Below are positions 55,548-64,000 of a stretch of 64,000 nt of DNA, piece after piece. Both the position numbers and the translations under genes were made by a program. Position 1 is the first letter of the stretch; the number at the start of each line of letters is the position of its first letter. The stretch comes from Saccharomyces mikatae IFO 1815 (Eukaryota; Ascomycota; Saccharomycetes; Saccharomycetales; Saccharomycetaceae): positions 1 through 64,000 of the forward strand of contig NC_079260.1 in assembly GCF_947241705.1 (NCBI RefSeq), given 5' to 3'. The notes below the pieces were generated by a model that saw only the letters and a program-made list of their open reading frames with translations, did no database searches and was not told where the DNA came from.

Positions 55548-58500
55548 CTATTCGGTCTTCAGTATTTTTCTGGAGCTCTCACTGTCTGGATTCCCATTAG
55601 ACGAGTTTTCATCTTCAATTGCATGTTTTTTGGGAGAAATTATATTTTGCATTGAATTACTGTTTGTGTTTGATATCCTTAATGGCATCCTCTTGCTCAG
55701 ATTCGGTATTTCATTCAATAAATTTTCGATCATTTCATCTTTGGTAGCATTTTCCTTGTTACCATAGTTGTTCATTATTTTTTCAATCGTATTGTAAATG
55801 TCGTCTATATTCGTTATGTGAGAGTTTGTTGATGTTATCGAACTCTCTATGTTATCCTTCAGTATTGTGTGCTTGTTGATTAGCTGTTTGAATTGATCAT
55901 TGAACTTGATGTTATTTTTCAACAGGGATATAGCATTCTCTGATTCCTCTACCTGACCCTTCATAACCGAAATAGATTTGTTCATCGAATTTGATGAGGT
56001 ATCCACCGTACTTTTGATCTGCGATAATGTTGTCGCCATACTATTGTAGAACTCATTATTCATGGAGTCACATTCATTTATCAAATCAAATGAATGCTCC
56101 CATTTAACGCGCTTTGGTTCAAATAAACTCATTTCTTGATCAATAACTGCGCTGGTTGTAGTAGTCAGATTCTTCATTATTAGTTTTTTATTTTCTTCGA
56201 GGTGGTCATTTAAAGCCTTCTTAAAGTTTTCAACAAACTGGTTTGTTTTCTTTTCAATTTTCTCATAAGTAGAATCAACATGATGACTAAGTAACTCTTG
56301 ATGGTTATTTCTGAAGAAATGGTTTGTGAAGTACTGCTTTAGATTATTATTCTCTTCACTAATATCGGAAAGATTCTCAGCAATATTCTTGTAAAATCTT
56401 TCAAAATCAACTCCTATTATGTCGATCTTTTCAACAATGGCATTGAAGAATTTTGGAGATTCATTTAAAATTTTCTTCACACAGTCTTTATACATTAGTT
56501 CTGCCTTTTCTTGCATAGTCTCCATTAAGGTTAATACTTCATTTTTGATTATATCAAGATTTGGTTGGATGTCGGTCTCTTGAAGAATATTTCTCTGTTG
56601 CAAAGTACTTAACTGTGAGAACAAAGTGGTTTTCATATTTTTAATCTCCGTAGTAATATGTGTTTCAAATTTTTTATTAAGGTCAAGCTCTCTTCTCTTA
56701 TAATCTTGCAGAGCCATTTGCATTACTTCAGTCAATTTTTGTAGTTTGCTATTGAAGCCAGATATTTCTAGTTCGGTTTTATGCTGTTTATCCAGTTGTG
56801 TCCTTAAATGATCTATAGTGGCTTTTAATGATTCAATCTGAGAATTTTGGGATTGAATCGTTTCTTTTGACTTCAATTTCTCTTTTACCAGCAATGAATT
56901 TTTTGATGTCAAACTTTCAATTTCTCTTTTACATTCTTGAACTTCATTTTTATAACTTTCTAGATCGCTGTTCAAATTCTTGTAATGATCCTGGTTCATA
57001 TATATTCCTTCTTTGGATTTTGTGGAAAGCAAATCAGATTTGATCTTTGCTAATTCCATAGTTATATTTTTAACCAAAATATCCTTCATTATGAATGCAC
57101 CTAGTTGAGGTTTGTTCTTAATGTTTTTAGCCTTTGAGGCATATTCTAAGGTACTGCAAGTCTCTTCAGAAGTCACTTTTGCAGGTGATATGGTAGCAAT
57201 TAGTGCCGTTTTCGTATTACCACCAAGAGAATCTTGAAGTAAACGAGTTAATTTTGATTCTCGGAAAGGTATATGACCGCTTTTATCCACAAGTGCATTT
57301 ATAACCCTTCCCAATGTCAGTAAACTTTGATTAATTGAACCTGCTTCTTTAGCTCGTTGATTCAATGCTCCGGAACGATTGATATTTTCTGAACCAGCTA
57401 AATCTACAAGATTCATTTTGGAAATTCTAAACAGTTCATCCTGGTGTTTTTTGTACAATGTAATAGTAAAAATGGTATGGGATCTACTGGAAAAATCATT
57501 CATTTTAGTAGACGCCACTTGTCTATGTTTTAAACCTTTCTGTAATAGTTTCAGCCCTTCCATGGCATTTGTTATATGAAACTCTTGTAAATTCTGAATA
57601 TATATCCCGTTTGATTGGTCGTTTGGAGCCAATGAATTTCTTTGACCATTATTGTTGTTGGTGTCACTAGAAATGTTATTGGTTGCAGAACCTGAATTAG
57701 AAGAAGAATTATTTCTGGAATTCATGGTTTGTTGTTGTTGATGCTGCTGCTGCTGCTTGATAGTATTGGGTAATGATTTTGTCCTCAGCCTCCTTCTTAG
57801 TAGAGCAGCTTTAGGTGTTAGATCATTCAACGACCTTGGAGAACTGTTCCTCGAGCTACTCCTGGAACTGCTAGCACTATTGCTAGTGGTATTGTTTGCT
57901 GTACTTGAATCGAAAATCCTCAGCTTTTTCATAAATTGGCCATCAAATCCATTGTTACTGGAGCTGTTACTATTATTATCAAGCAAATCCTTCAATTCCT
58001 CATTATATAGTTCGATGAATGAACACTTTACCACGTAATCATTTTGTTGCAATTCCAACGTATCAAATAACTTCAAAAGAACCCGCGGTATAATTCCTGC
58101 AGAATCGCTTAATTCACCGTTATATAGCTTTTCGTCACCTGTCATTGTGTAGGTTTTACCCGTGGATGTCATACCATAAACTAGTACGGTGCAATTGTAA
58201 CCTTTGATGAAATCCTGGAATAAAGGGCTTGCCACTTCATCAAAAATCAGATCCTGGGAAGCGCCGGGCCCAAACACTTTATCAACCGTGTATCTTTTAG
58301 CATTCATTTGAGCGGTTATTCCCGTATCACCAGTTGTGTTGATGGAAATTTCCTTGGAACCTGTAATATCTGGGACATTGACCACCACAGAACTTTTCAT
58401 ACTTATTTCTCTTTCATTTCTTCCTCTGCACCGTACTGCCACAGTGATATTCAATTCTTCGTTATGAACGGTGTGACATCCGATCTGAGAGTTACCATTC

Positions 58501-58556
58501 TTACTGATGTTATTAGAGGTCCTCTCTTGACTACTATTTTGATTCTCGACTGGCAT
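55548..58556 (-). CDS. CIN8: Kinesin-5 motor Cin8
   Basis: Bipolar, tetrameric mitotic kinesin that slides antiparallel spindle microtubules and builds the bipolar spindle. The start is the ATG at 58556 (1,002 residues; S. cerevisiae 1,000); the frame extends one codon further without ATG. The motor has the P-loop GMTSTGKT at about residues 128-135, switch I NDFSSRSHT, and switch II LVDLAGSE. A long low-complexity insert of Ser, Asn and Gln (about residues 200-320) sits in loop 8, the hallmark of Cin8. Coiled coil and the tail follow, with the basic SPKKHA near the end as part of the nuclear-localisation region. Confidence 0.97.
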   Translation of the reverse strand: MPVENQNSSQERTSNNISKNGNSQIGCHTVHNEELNITVAVRCRGRNEREISMKSSVVVNVPDITGSKEISINTTGDTGITAQMNAKRYTVDKVFGPGASQDLIFDEVASPLFQDFIKGYNCTVLVYGMTSTGKTYTMTGDEKLYNGELSDSAGIIPRVLLKLFDTLELQQNDYVVKCSFIELYNEELKDLLDNNSNSSSNNGFDGQFMKKLRIFDSSTANNTTSNSASSSRSSSRNSSPRSLNDLTPKAALLRRRLRTKSLPNTIKQQQQHQQQQTMNSRNNSSSNSGSATNNISSDTNNNNGQRNSLAPNDQSNGIYIQNLQEFHITNAMEGLKLLQKGLKHRQVASTKMNDFSSRSHTIFTITLYKKHQDELFRISKMNLVDLAGSENINRSGALNQRAKEAGSINQSLLTLGRVINALVDKSGHIPFRESKLTRLLQDSLGGNTKTALIATISPAKVTSEETCSTLEYASKAKNIKNKPQLGAFIMKDILVKNITMELAKIKSDLLSTKSKEGIYMNQDHYKNLNSDLESYKNEVQECKREIESLTSKNSLLVKEKLKSKETIQSQNSQIESLKATIDHLRTQLDKQHKTELEISGFNSKLQKLTEVMQMALQDYKRRELDLNKKFETHITTEIKNMKTTLFSQLSTLQQRNILQETDIQPNLDIIKNEVLTLMETMQEKAELMYKDCVKKILNESPKFFNAIVEKIDIIGVDFERFYKNIAENLSDISEENNNLKQYFTNHFFRNNHQELLSHHVDSTYEKIEKKTNQFVENFKKALNDHLEENKKLIMKNLTTTTSAVIDQEMSLFEPKRVKWEHSFDLINECDSMNNEFYNSMATTLSQIKSTVDTSSNSMNKSISVMKGQVEESENAISLLKNNIKFNDQFKQLINKHTILKDNIESSITSTNSHITNIDDIYNTIEKIMNNYGNKENATKDEMIENLLNEIPNLSKRMPLRISNTNSNSMQNIISPKKHAIEDENSSNGNPDSESSRKILKTE

Positions 58557-59064
58557 CAAAAAGGAATATTTTGGTTGTTCTCTTCACGCTTTTGTGACTT
58601 CTTTAAAATGACTTACTCTTGTTTCTCTACTTCACGTTACTTTCTGGTCATACCAAGTGCTACTACCACAAGTAAGAAGTGTGTCACAAAGGAATTCTTT
58701 TAGAAGATGTTGTAGTTGCGATTTTGTTTGTTTGTTTGTTTGTTTGTTTGTTTTTTTCGCGTTTTAAGCGTATTGTCACTAGATACGAACAATGGCACGA
58801 GTATACAGTCTTTACGCTACCATATCAAATGTCTAGATAAATAAAAGACGTAATAAAGGAAACAGAAAAATATTTAATTAAAAAACGCAAATATTTAGTG
58901 ATATATTGGACATATAAGTTCCATGAATTAAAAGAAATTCAGATCAAACAAAAAAAGGAAAAGGGGGATATGAAAAGCGTGAATAAAGGGACTGTAAAGA
59001 GAAACTCCGACATATAATTTCGAGAGGGTAAAGAAGAAGCGGTTGAAATTTGGTTAAGAAATAA
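58557..59064. other. CIN8 promoter and PRB1 3' flank
   Basis: About 500 bases. A (TTTG)n microsatellite of about seven units lies at 58722-58750. The remainder is AT-rich and carries the 3' end of PRB1. A 131-codon + frame at 58308-58703 is antisense to CIN8 and spurious. Confidence 0.6.
58722..58752 (+). repeat. (TTTG)n microsatellite
   Basis: About seven TTTG units followed by a T run, in the CIN8 upstream region. It is expected to vary in length between strains. Confidence 0.9.
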
Positions 59065-60891
59065 TTAAATGATATTCAATTTATCAAGAACATCTCTTAC
59101 TTGTTCGAAGAGCAAATCGGTCTTTGAACCAATGAATTCATCCATATTCAATTCATGCTTGGAACCAGATGGATGAGACTTTTTGGTGTCATTCCAGAAC
59201 GCGGACAAATCTTGACCACCACCGTTGTAGATCAAGAAATTTGGAGTGTCCTCAGGAATGTCGAACAAAATGTCCTTCGTACTGTAATGAATTAGCTTCT
59301 TTTTCAGTTGTTGAGGGGTCAAAGAGTCCTGGCCCAGTTCGAAAAACTCACTATCGGATCCTGGTTGTAAAGATAAAAAGTAGGTCAACAAACCAGCAAC
59401 GTGAGGAGAAGCCATAGAAGTACCAGATAAAGTAGCGGTAGCTTCGTCACTGCCAATGTAAGTGGACAAAATGTTCAAACCTGGGGCGAAAACGTCGACA
59501 CACTTACCCCAGTTAGAGAAGTAGGCTCTGTCATCGCTCAACGTGGAAGCGCCCACGGTAATGGCTTTATCAGCAGAAGCTGGGGAAGTGTTACAGGCAT
59601 CTTGGTTTTCATTACCGGCAGCTACGGCAAAGTGGATACCGGCCTCAACGGCAGCATTGACAGCCAGGTCCAAAGCGGGGGATTTACCACCGCCAAGAGA
59701 CATATTTGCTGTGGAACCTTTGAACCCCTTCTTCTTTTCTTGAGCTTGCTTTTGGTGCGCTTTTGCGGCGTATTCCACACCTTTGACGACATCAGACATG
59801 GTACCAGACCCGTTTGATCTCAAAACTTTGACGGCAACAACGTTGGCGTTCTTAGCGACACCGTAGTGCTTGGAAGCGATGGTACCAGCACAGTGAGTAC
59901 CGTGTCCGTTTCCGTCGAGGTCTTCGTCGTTGAGCGGGATGGTTTTCCCCCAAATGGCTCTTTTTTCGAAGTCCTTATGATTGATATTGACACCTGTGTC
60001 AATAACATAGGATGTGACGCCGCGGCCAGCATCATCATCATACAGATACTTGTTGAAAGAGCCCAGGTTTAGACGCTCTCTGTGAGAAATACGGGCTAAC
60101 CCCCATGGGGCACTATTTTGAGTGTCGAACTCTGTGGCCTCGACCACCGAGTCTCTTTCAACGAAATCCACTAATGGGTTTTGACGTATCAAGTCGATAA
60201 TTTCCTGGGTAAAATAGCCAATGTAACCGGAAAAGATATTGTCGATGTTGAAAGAGTCCTGAATACCGCCAGCTTCGGAGGTGGACAGATAAGTGTCCCT
60301 GGTGGAAGTGAAGAAAGCGTCTTCAGCAGATAAGTTCTCTACGGATTGGAGCTGCGCTTGATGGACGCTCTCCTTGTGGAAGTTGACTTCTTCTTCTGGA
60401 ACACCTTTTTTGAATACGACGATGTAACGGTTGGGGATGATCTTGGAGATGGCGTCTGGGTTGAATTGTGCGGTAGATACCAAAGGGGCCAGCTTGTTGT
60501 TAGGCCTCCCTTTTTCCAACGTCTTTCCATCATGCTTCTTACTCTTCACCTTCTTCCCCTTCTTCCCCTTCTTCTTCTTCTTATCGTGGCAACCGCCCTT
60601 ACGATGAGGCTTGTCCTCATCGTCAGAACTTTCGCCCTCCTCGGACTTAGTGCCCTTTCCTCCAGTGTGCCCATTCCTGTGGGACCCTCCATGTCCTCCG
60701 CCACTGTGACCCTTCTTGATAGACTTTTCTCCGTCACCACTAGCGAATTTCAAGTTCCCAGATGTCTCCTGGTCCTTGTCCTTACTCACCAGTTCATGAT
60801 TGTCGGCGGCATTTTCGAGGTTAGGGATGACCAAAGCGGCAGAGATGCTCCCTAAGGCACCGAGTGTAAATAGAGTATTTTCTAACTTCAT
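59065..60891 (-). CDS. PRB1: Vacuolar proteinase B (cerevisin)
   Basis: Subtilisin-type serine protease of the vacuole lumen, needed for bulk protein breakdown and for maturing other vacuolar hydrolases. 608 residues (S. cerevisiae 635). The signal peptide covers about residues 1-19. The long propeptide has a His/Gly/Lys-rich stretch (about 50-125) followed by an I9-type inhibitor domain (NRYIVVFKKGV at 154). The catalytic triad is Asp298 in YVIDTGVN, His330 in NGHGTHCAG and Ser492 in SGTSMASPHVAG, with the oxyanion Asn in AAGNENQD. The shorter length probably reflects a shorter charged repeat in the propeptide. A TATA box and a stress element lie upstream. Confidence 0.97.
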   Translation of the reverse strand: MKLENTLFTLGALGSISAALVIPNLENAADNHELVSKDKDQETSGNLKFASGDGEKSIKKGHSGGGHGGSHRNGHTGGKGTKSEEGESSDDEDKPHRKGGCHDKKKKKGKKGKKVKSKKHDGKTLEKGRPNNKLAPLVSTAQFNPDAISKIIPNRYIVVFKKGVPEEEVNFHKESVHQAQLQSVENLSAEDAFFTSTRDTYLSTSEAGGIQDSFNIDNIFSGYIGYFTQEIIDLIRQNPLVDFVERDSVVEATEFDTQNSAPWGLARISHRERLNLGSFNKYLYDDDAGRGVTSYVIDTGVNINHKDFEKRAIWGKTIPLNDEDLDGNGHGTHCAGTIASKHYGVAKNANVVAVKVLRSNGSGTMSDVVKGVEYAAKAHQKQAQEKKKGFKGSTANMSLGGGKSPALDLAVNAAVEAGIHFAVAAGNENQDACNTSPASADKAITVGASTLSDDRAYFSNWGKCVDVFAPGLNILSTYIGSDEATATLSGTSMASPHVAGLLTYFLSLQPGSDSEFFELGQDSLTPQQLKKKLIHYSTKDILFDIPEDTPNFLIYNGGGQDLSAFWNDTKKSHPSGSKHELNMDEFIGSKTDLLFEQVRDVLDKLNII

Positions 60892-61344
60892 CTTTGACTG
60901 TTAGAAGTTGTTTTAGTGTGTTGTTTTATTGGCGATGAAGCTAATTGCCCTTCTAACTGTGTATAAGAAGAACTCCAATATAGCGGAACGTAACATTGGC
61001 CCCTTTTTATATTCATCGCGCTCTTTATCGCGGGTGTATTTGCCCCCGCCACGCCGCCAGTCCTGGCGTGATAAGCCACTGCAGTGGTTTTACTGAGCCC
61101 GAAAGCCTCTGTTTCAACAAGTCACCTAGGTTTCCAGAGCCATAAGCCCCGTCATTTTCCTAACCCGGAGCATTCTTTCTGTATGATTATTTGCAACCCT
61201 TGTTTTCTCTCCCTCCGGCACCCCGGGCCAAAGTGCATAGAAGGCACAGCCCTGATCTGTCGGGAGATGTTTAATAAAGTCTTGGCAAAAGGTATGTATT
61301 GATCACACTATATTGTACTATACACATGCACTCTACGTAATTTC
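60892..61344 (-). promoter_or_regulatory. PRB1 promoter
   Basis: A TATAAAAA lies at 61005-61012 on the minus strand, about 115 bases before the PRB1 ATG, immediately next to CCCCT at 61000-61004, a stress-response element for Msn2/Msn4. This fits induction of PRB1 on nutrient limitation. Confidence 0.55.
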
Positions 61345-61569
61345 CTAACTATTGGTGTATGTATCCGTAACCTCGTAGTTAGTCGCTGGTTTGCCATGTT
61401 CTACACAGTGTTCAAAGAGCCTCTTAAAGGGAGAGCAGACGTAGTCTGCTCCTTTGAATTGACACTCCCATTGCACAAGCTCTTTCAGCTGGCAACTAGC
61501 TTGAGAGTCCAGTGCCATTAACGGTGCAAGGGCTTGGTCCCTACTGCGAATCGTAGTTGGAGGCGCCAT
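61345..61569 (-). CDS. SOM1: Mitochondrial inner-membrane peptidase subunit Som1
   Basis: Small factor of the inner membrane peptidase complex, needed for Imp1 to cleave some intermembrane-space precursors. 74 residues, as in S. cerevisiae, from MAPPTTIRSRDQALAPLMAL to the shared end ATNYEVTDTYTNS. The paired cysteines in LKELVQWECQFKGADYVCSP and FEHCVEHG resemble a CX9C-type twin-cysteine protein of the intermembrane space. Divergent from HHY1, with 27 bases between the start codons. Confidence 0.95.
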   Translation of the reverse strand: MAPPTTIRSRDQALAPLMALDSQASCQLKELVQWECQFKGADYVCSPFKRLFEHCVEHGKPATNYEVTDTYTNS

Positions 61570-61596
61570 GTGGGTAAGTTGTCTTATCAGCGATAG

Positions 61597-61887
61597 ATGA
61601 GTCGTTCTCTTCCTCTCCGCTCCGCTCCTCTCCCAAATAAACCCCTTGTTTCTTTTCTATCTCTCTACCTCTCTATCTTATCTGCCGTCTTTTTTTCTCT
61701 TTTCGCTTCCTCGGTAGCGCATTGTTCATTGAATTGCGGAACTGTGGATGAGTGGCATATACAATATTCAGCTACTGGACCGACAGTGTGTAGTAAAACA
61801 TGCTTTGCTTGCTTACTTGCTTGCTTGATTGTTTTCTTGTTTTCTTGTTTAGGCTTAGTTACAGCAGCAGGAAAGTCAGCAGTATAA
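61597..61887 (+). CDS. HHY1: Small membrane-protein frame (HHY1 position)
   Basis: A 96-codon frame from the ATG at 61597 in the place of S. cerevisiae YEL059W/HHY1 (about 102 codons), a doubtful gene whose deletion affects hygromycin sensitivity. It predicts two hydrophobic segments (VSFLSLYLSILSAVFFSLFA and CLIVFLFSCLGLV). The repeated TTGCTTGCTTGATTG microsatellite-like DNA at 61805-61850 codes part of it. Retention of the frame is weak support; the deletion phenotype could equally come from the SOM1 promoter it overlaps. Confidence 0.4.
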   Translation: MSRSLPLRSAPLPNKPLVSFLSLYLSILSAVFFSLFASSVAHCSLNCGTVDEWHIQYSATGPTVCSKTCFACLLACLIVFLFSCLGLVTAAGKSAV

Positions 61888-62194
61888 CTAACACGTCGTA
61901 AGGCCGGCTTATGTTGTGGGAGAGCACACATGCTTAAATATTTACGAGCAAACCTGATGAACTCCCACGTGAATTTTACTTGCACGCTAACAGTATTATT
62001 TACAACGCCTGCGCGTTGATTGTGACAGTATGCTATAGATCGTAAGGTAAGAAGACTTGCTCTGTATTTAACTCTTTTCTTGACATTTTGCGTCGTCGCG
62101 GAAAAAAGATTAAGTAAGAACAAAAAACGGTAATGGTTTCAGTCTTCGAGGCAGGTACAAGAATCAGGGCACAGATCAGTAAGCTTCAGAAACG
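61888..62194. promoter_or_regulatory. PCM1 upstream region
   Basis: About 300 bases before the PCM1 ATG, with an A/G-rich run (GGAAAAAAGATTAAGTAAGA) near 62100. A + frame beginning at 62132 is out of frame and short. No clear TATA box. Confidence 0.4.
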
Positions 62195-63862
62195 ATGAAG
62201 ATTGACTACGAACAATTGAGCGAGCTCTATGACAAAACATGCCGCACAAAGAATGTGCAGTACAGTTACGGTACGGCTGGGTTCAGGACCCTAGCTAAGA
62301 ATTTGGACACGGTGATGTTCACCACTGGTATACTGGCCATTCTCAGGTCGCTGAAGCTCCAAGGTCAATACGTCGGGGTGATGATTACGGCGTCGCACAA
62401 CCCATATCAGGACAATGGGGTTAAGATCGTGGAGCCAGACGGATCGATGCTTTTGGCCACATGGGAGCCGTATGCCATGCAGCTGGCCAATACCGCTTCG
62501 TTTGCAAGCAATTTTGAAGAGTTTCGTGCCGAGTTGACCAGGTTGATTGAGCACGAAAAGATCGGTTTGGATACTAGCATTGTGCCACACATTGTGGTTG
62601 GAAGAGACTCTAGGGAAAGTAGTCCTTACTTGTTGCGTTGCCTGACTTCTACAATGGTCAGTGTCTTCCACGCGCAAGTCTTAGACTTGGGCTGTGTCAC
62701 GACGCCTCAATTACATTACATTACTGATCTGTCTAACAAGCGCGAACGTGAAGGAGGCTCTGCAGAGGTTGCCACAGAGCAGGATTACTACTCGTTTTTT
62801 ATCGGTGCTTTTAACGAACTCTTCTCCACGTATGAAATTGAGAAGAGACTGTCTGTTCCAAGATTGTTCATAGATGCGGCTAATGGTATTGGTGGCCCGC
62901 AATTGAAAAAGTTACTGACCTCCAAAGATTGGGTTGTGCCACCGGACCAGATTGAAGTCATTAATGACAAGTCTGACGTTCCAGAATTATTGAACTTTGA
63001 GTGTGGCGCAGATTATGTGAAGACTAACCAGAGACTGCCCAAGGGCCTTTCACCCTCTTCGCATGACTCGCTATATTGCTCCTTTGATGGTGATGCTGAC
63101 AGGGTCGTGTTTTACTATGTTGACTCGGAATCGCAATTCCATTTGTTAGATGGTGACAAAATTTCCACGTTGTTTGCAAAATTCTTGTCTAAACAGCTAG
63201 AACTGGCACATTTAGAAAATTCTCTAAGAATTGGCGTTGTGCAAACCGCTTATGCGAACGGTAGTTCCACCAATTATATTGAAAACACGTTGCGCTGTCC
63301 CGTATCGTGCACCAAGACAGGTGTTAAACACTTGCACCATGAAGCCGCCACCCAGTACGATATTGGTATTTATTTCGAGGCAAATGGACATGGTACAATC
63401 ATATTTAGTGAAAAGTTTCACCAAGTTATCAAATCTGAATTATCAAGGGCCCGTGGTGACATGCTGGCTCTGAAAACTTTGGACTGTTTCTCTAAATTAA
63501 TTAATCAGACAGTGGGTGATGCTCTTTCGGACATGTTGGCGGTCCTTGCCACTTTGGCTATTATGAAAATGGCCCCAATGGATTGGGATAAAGAGTATAC
63601 GGATTTGCCCAACAAGTTGGTTAAGTGCATCGTTCCTGATAGATCAATTTTCCAAACCATCGATCAGGAAAGAAAATTGCAAAACCCTGTGGGATTGCAG
63701 GCAAAAATAGACCTTGTGATAGCCAAGTACCCCATGGGAAGAAGTTTTGTTAGGGCTAGTGGCACTGAAGATGCAGTGAGGATTTATGCGGAATGTCAGG
63801 ACTCATCTCAGTTAGATCAATTTTGCAACGAAATTGTAGAGCTTGTGAAGGCTTCTGCCTGA
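62195..63862 (+). CDS. PCM1: Phosphoacetylglucosamine mutase
   Basis: Converts GlcNAc-6-phosphate to GlcNAc-1-phosphate, an essential step in UDP-GlcNAc synthesis for chitin, N-glycans and GPI anchors. 555 residues (S. cerevisiae 557). Alpha-D-phosphohexomutase signatures are intact: the phospho-serine loop ITASHNP with Ser67, the metal-binding loop FDGDADRV at about residue 297, the sugar-binding loop EANGHG at about 395 and the phosphate-binding loop RASGTEDAVRIYAE near 515. The substitution of Gly by Ala in TASHNP is normal for the GlcNAc-specific branch. Confidence 0.97.
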   Translation: MKIDYEQLSELYDKTCRTKNVQYSYGTAGFRTLAKNLDTVMFTTGILAILRSLKLQGQYVGVMITASHNPYQDNGVKIVEPDGSMLLATWEPYAMQLANTASFASNFEEFRAELTRLIEHEKIGLDTSIVPHIVVGRDSRESSPYLLRCLTSTMVSVFHAQVLDLGCVTTPQLHYITDLSNKREREGGSAEVATEQDYYSFFIGAFNELFSTYEIEKRLSVPRLFIDAANGIGGPQLKKLLTSKDWVVPPDQIEVINDKSDVPELLNFECGADYVKTNQRLPKGLSPSSHDSLYCSFDGDADRVVFYYVDSESQFHLLDGDKISTLFAKFLSKQLELAHLENSLRIGVVQTAYANGSSTNYIENTLRCPVSCTKTGVKHLHHEAATQYDIGIYFEANGHGTIIFSEKFHQVIKSELSRARGDMLALKTLDCFSKLINQTVGDALSDMLAVLATLAIMKMAPMDWDKEYTDLPNKLVKCIVPDRSIFQTIDQERKLQNPVGLQAKIDLVIAKYPMGRSFVRASGTEDAVRIYAECQDSSQLDQFCNEIVELVKASA

Positions 63863-64000
63863 AATCGTTATTCGATATATATGTACGTATCTATACATCA
63901 TTTCTTAGATATATGAGATGTAAAGGGTACCTAAAATTAAACGTTCCGATAATGGGTTTCGTTTCATTCTTACACTTTAGTCTGGTAATTGAAATTTATG
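63863..64000 (+). other. PCM1 3' flank
   Basis: TATATATGTACGTATCTATA at about 63877-63896 resembles a yeast efficiency element for 3'-end formation. No further gene begins before the window ends. Confidence 0.5.

Noticed and set aside
58308-58703. 131-codon + frame antisense to CIN8 start
   Set aside because: Entirely explained as a shadow of the well-supported kinesin gene and its promoter.

Overview
The window is the left end of a Saccharomyces chromosome V. It starts in telomeric C-rich repeat and ends inside the conserved arm just past PCM1. From about 39.8 kb to the end the gene order is that of S. cerevisiae chromosome V left: DSF1, HXT13, HPA3, SIT1, AVT2, CAN1, NPR2, CIN8, PRB1, SOM1/HHY1, PCM1. 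The proteins differ from the S. cerevisiae forms I remember by a noticeable scatter of substitutions (CAN1, NPR2, CIN8, HXT13). A close sister species, most likely S. paradoxus, therefore fits better than S. cerevisiae itself. This species call rests on memory, not on an alignment.

Telomere-proximal region (1-9.4 kb): a terminal repeat tract, then about 1.5 kb of sequence carrying decayed gene relics (an alpha/beta-hydrolase fragment and a RidA-family fragment), a long Y' element with an open YRF1-type helicase frame, an internal telomere-like tract, simple CAY-rich repeats, a cluster of GTAAACA motifs and a core X element.

Accessory subtelomere (9.5-38.4 kb): an IMD2-like IMP dehydrogenase, a solo delta LTR, two related secreted-precursor genes of unknown function (one broken), a 5'-truncated YPS6-like yapsin, a FRE3-like ferric reductase with Aft-type sites, a PAU seripauperin, a whole-looking Ty1 with apparently identical LTRs and a 5-bp target duplication, then a MAL locus (maltase and maltose permease, divergent, with a MAL-activator site and Mig1-type sites between them). 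The MALx3 activator of this locus survives only as a relic. An older solo LTR lies between the permease and that relic.

Conserved arm (39.8-64 kb): DSF1 and HXT13 form a polyol dehydrogenase/transporter pair. SIT1 imports ferrioxamine-type siderophores, which links functionally to the ferric reductase further out. AVT2 and CAN1 move amino acids, and NPR2 restrains TORC1 when amino acids are short. CIN8 is the mitotic kinesin-5, PRB1 the vacuolar protease B, SOM1 a mitochondrial inner-membrane peptidase factor, and PCM1 the phosphoacetylglucosamine mutase for UDP-GlcNAc synthesis.

I found no tRNA gene, CRISPR array, riboswitch or bacterial-type operon. The most novel material is the relic cassette between telomere and Y' and the paired secreted-precursor genes.
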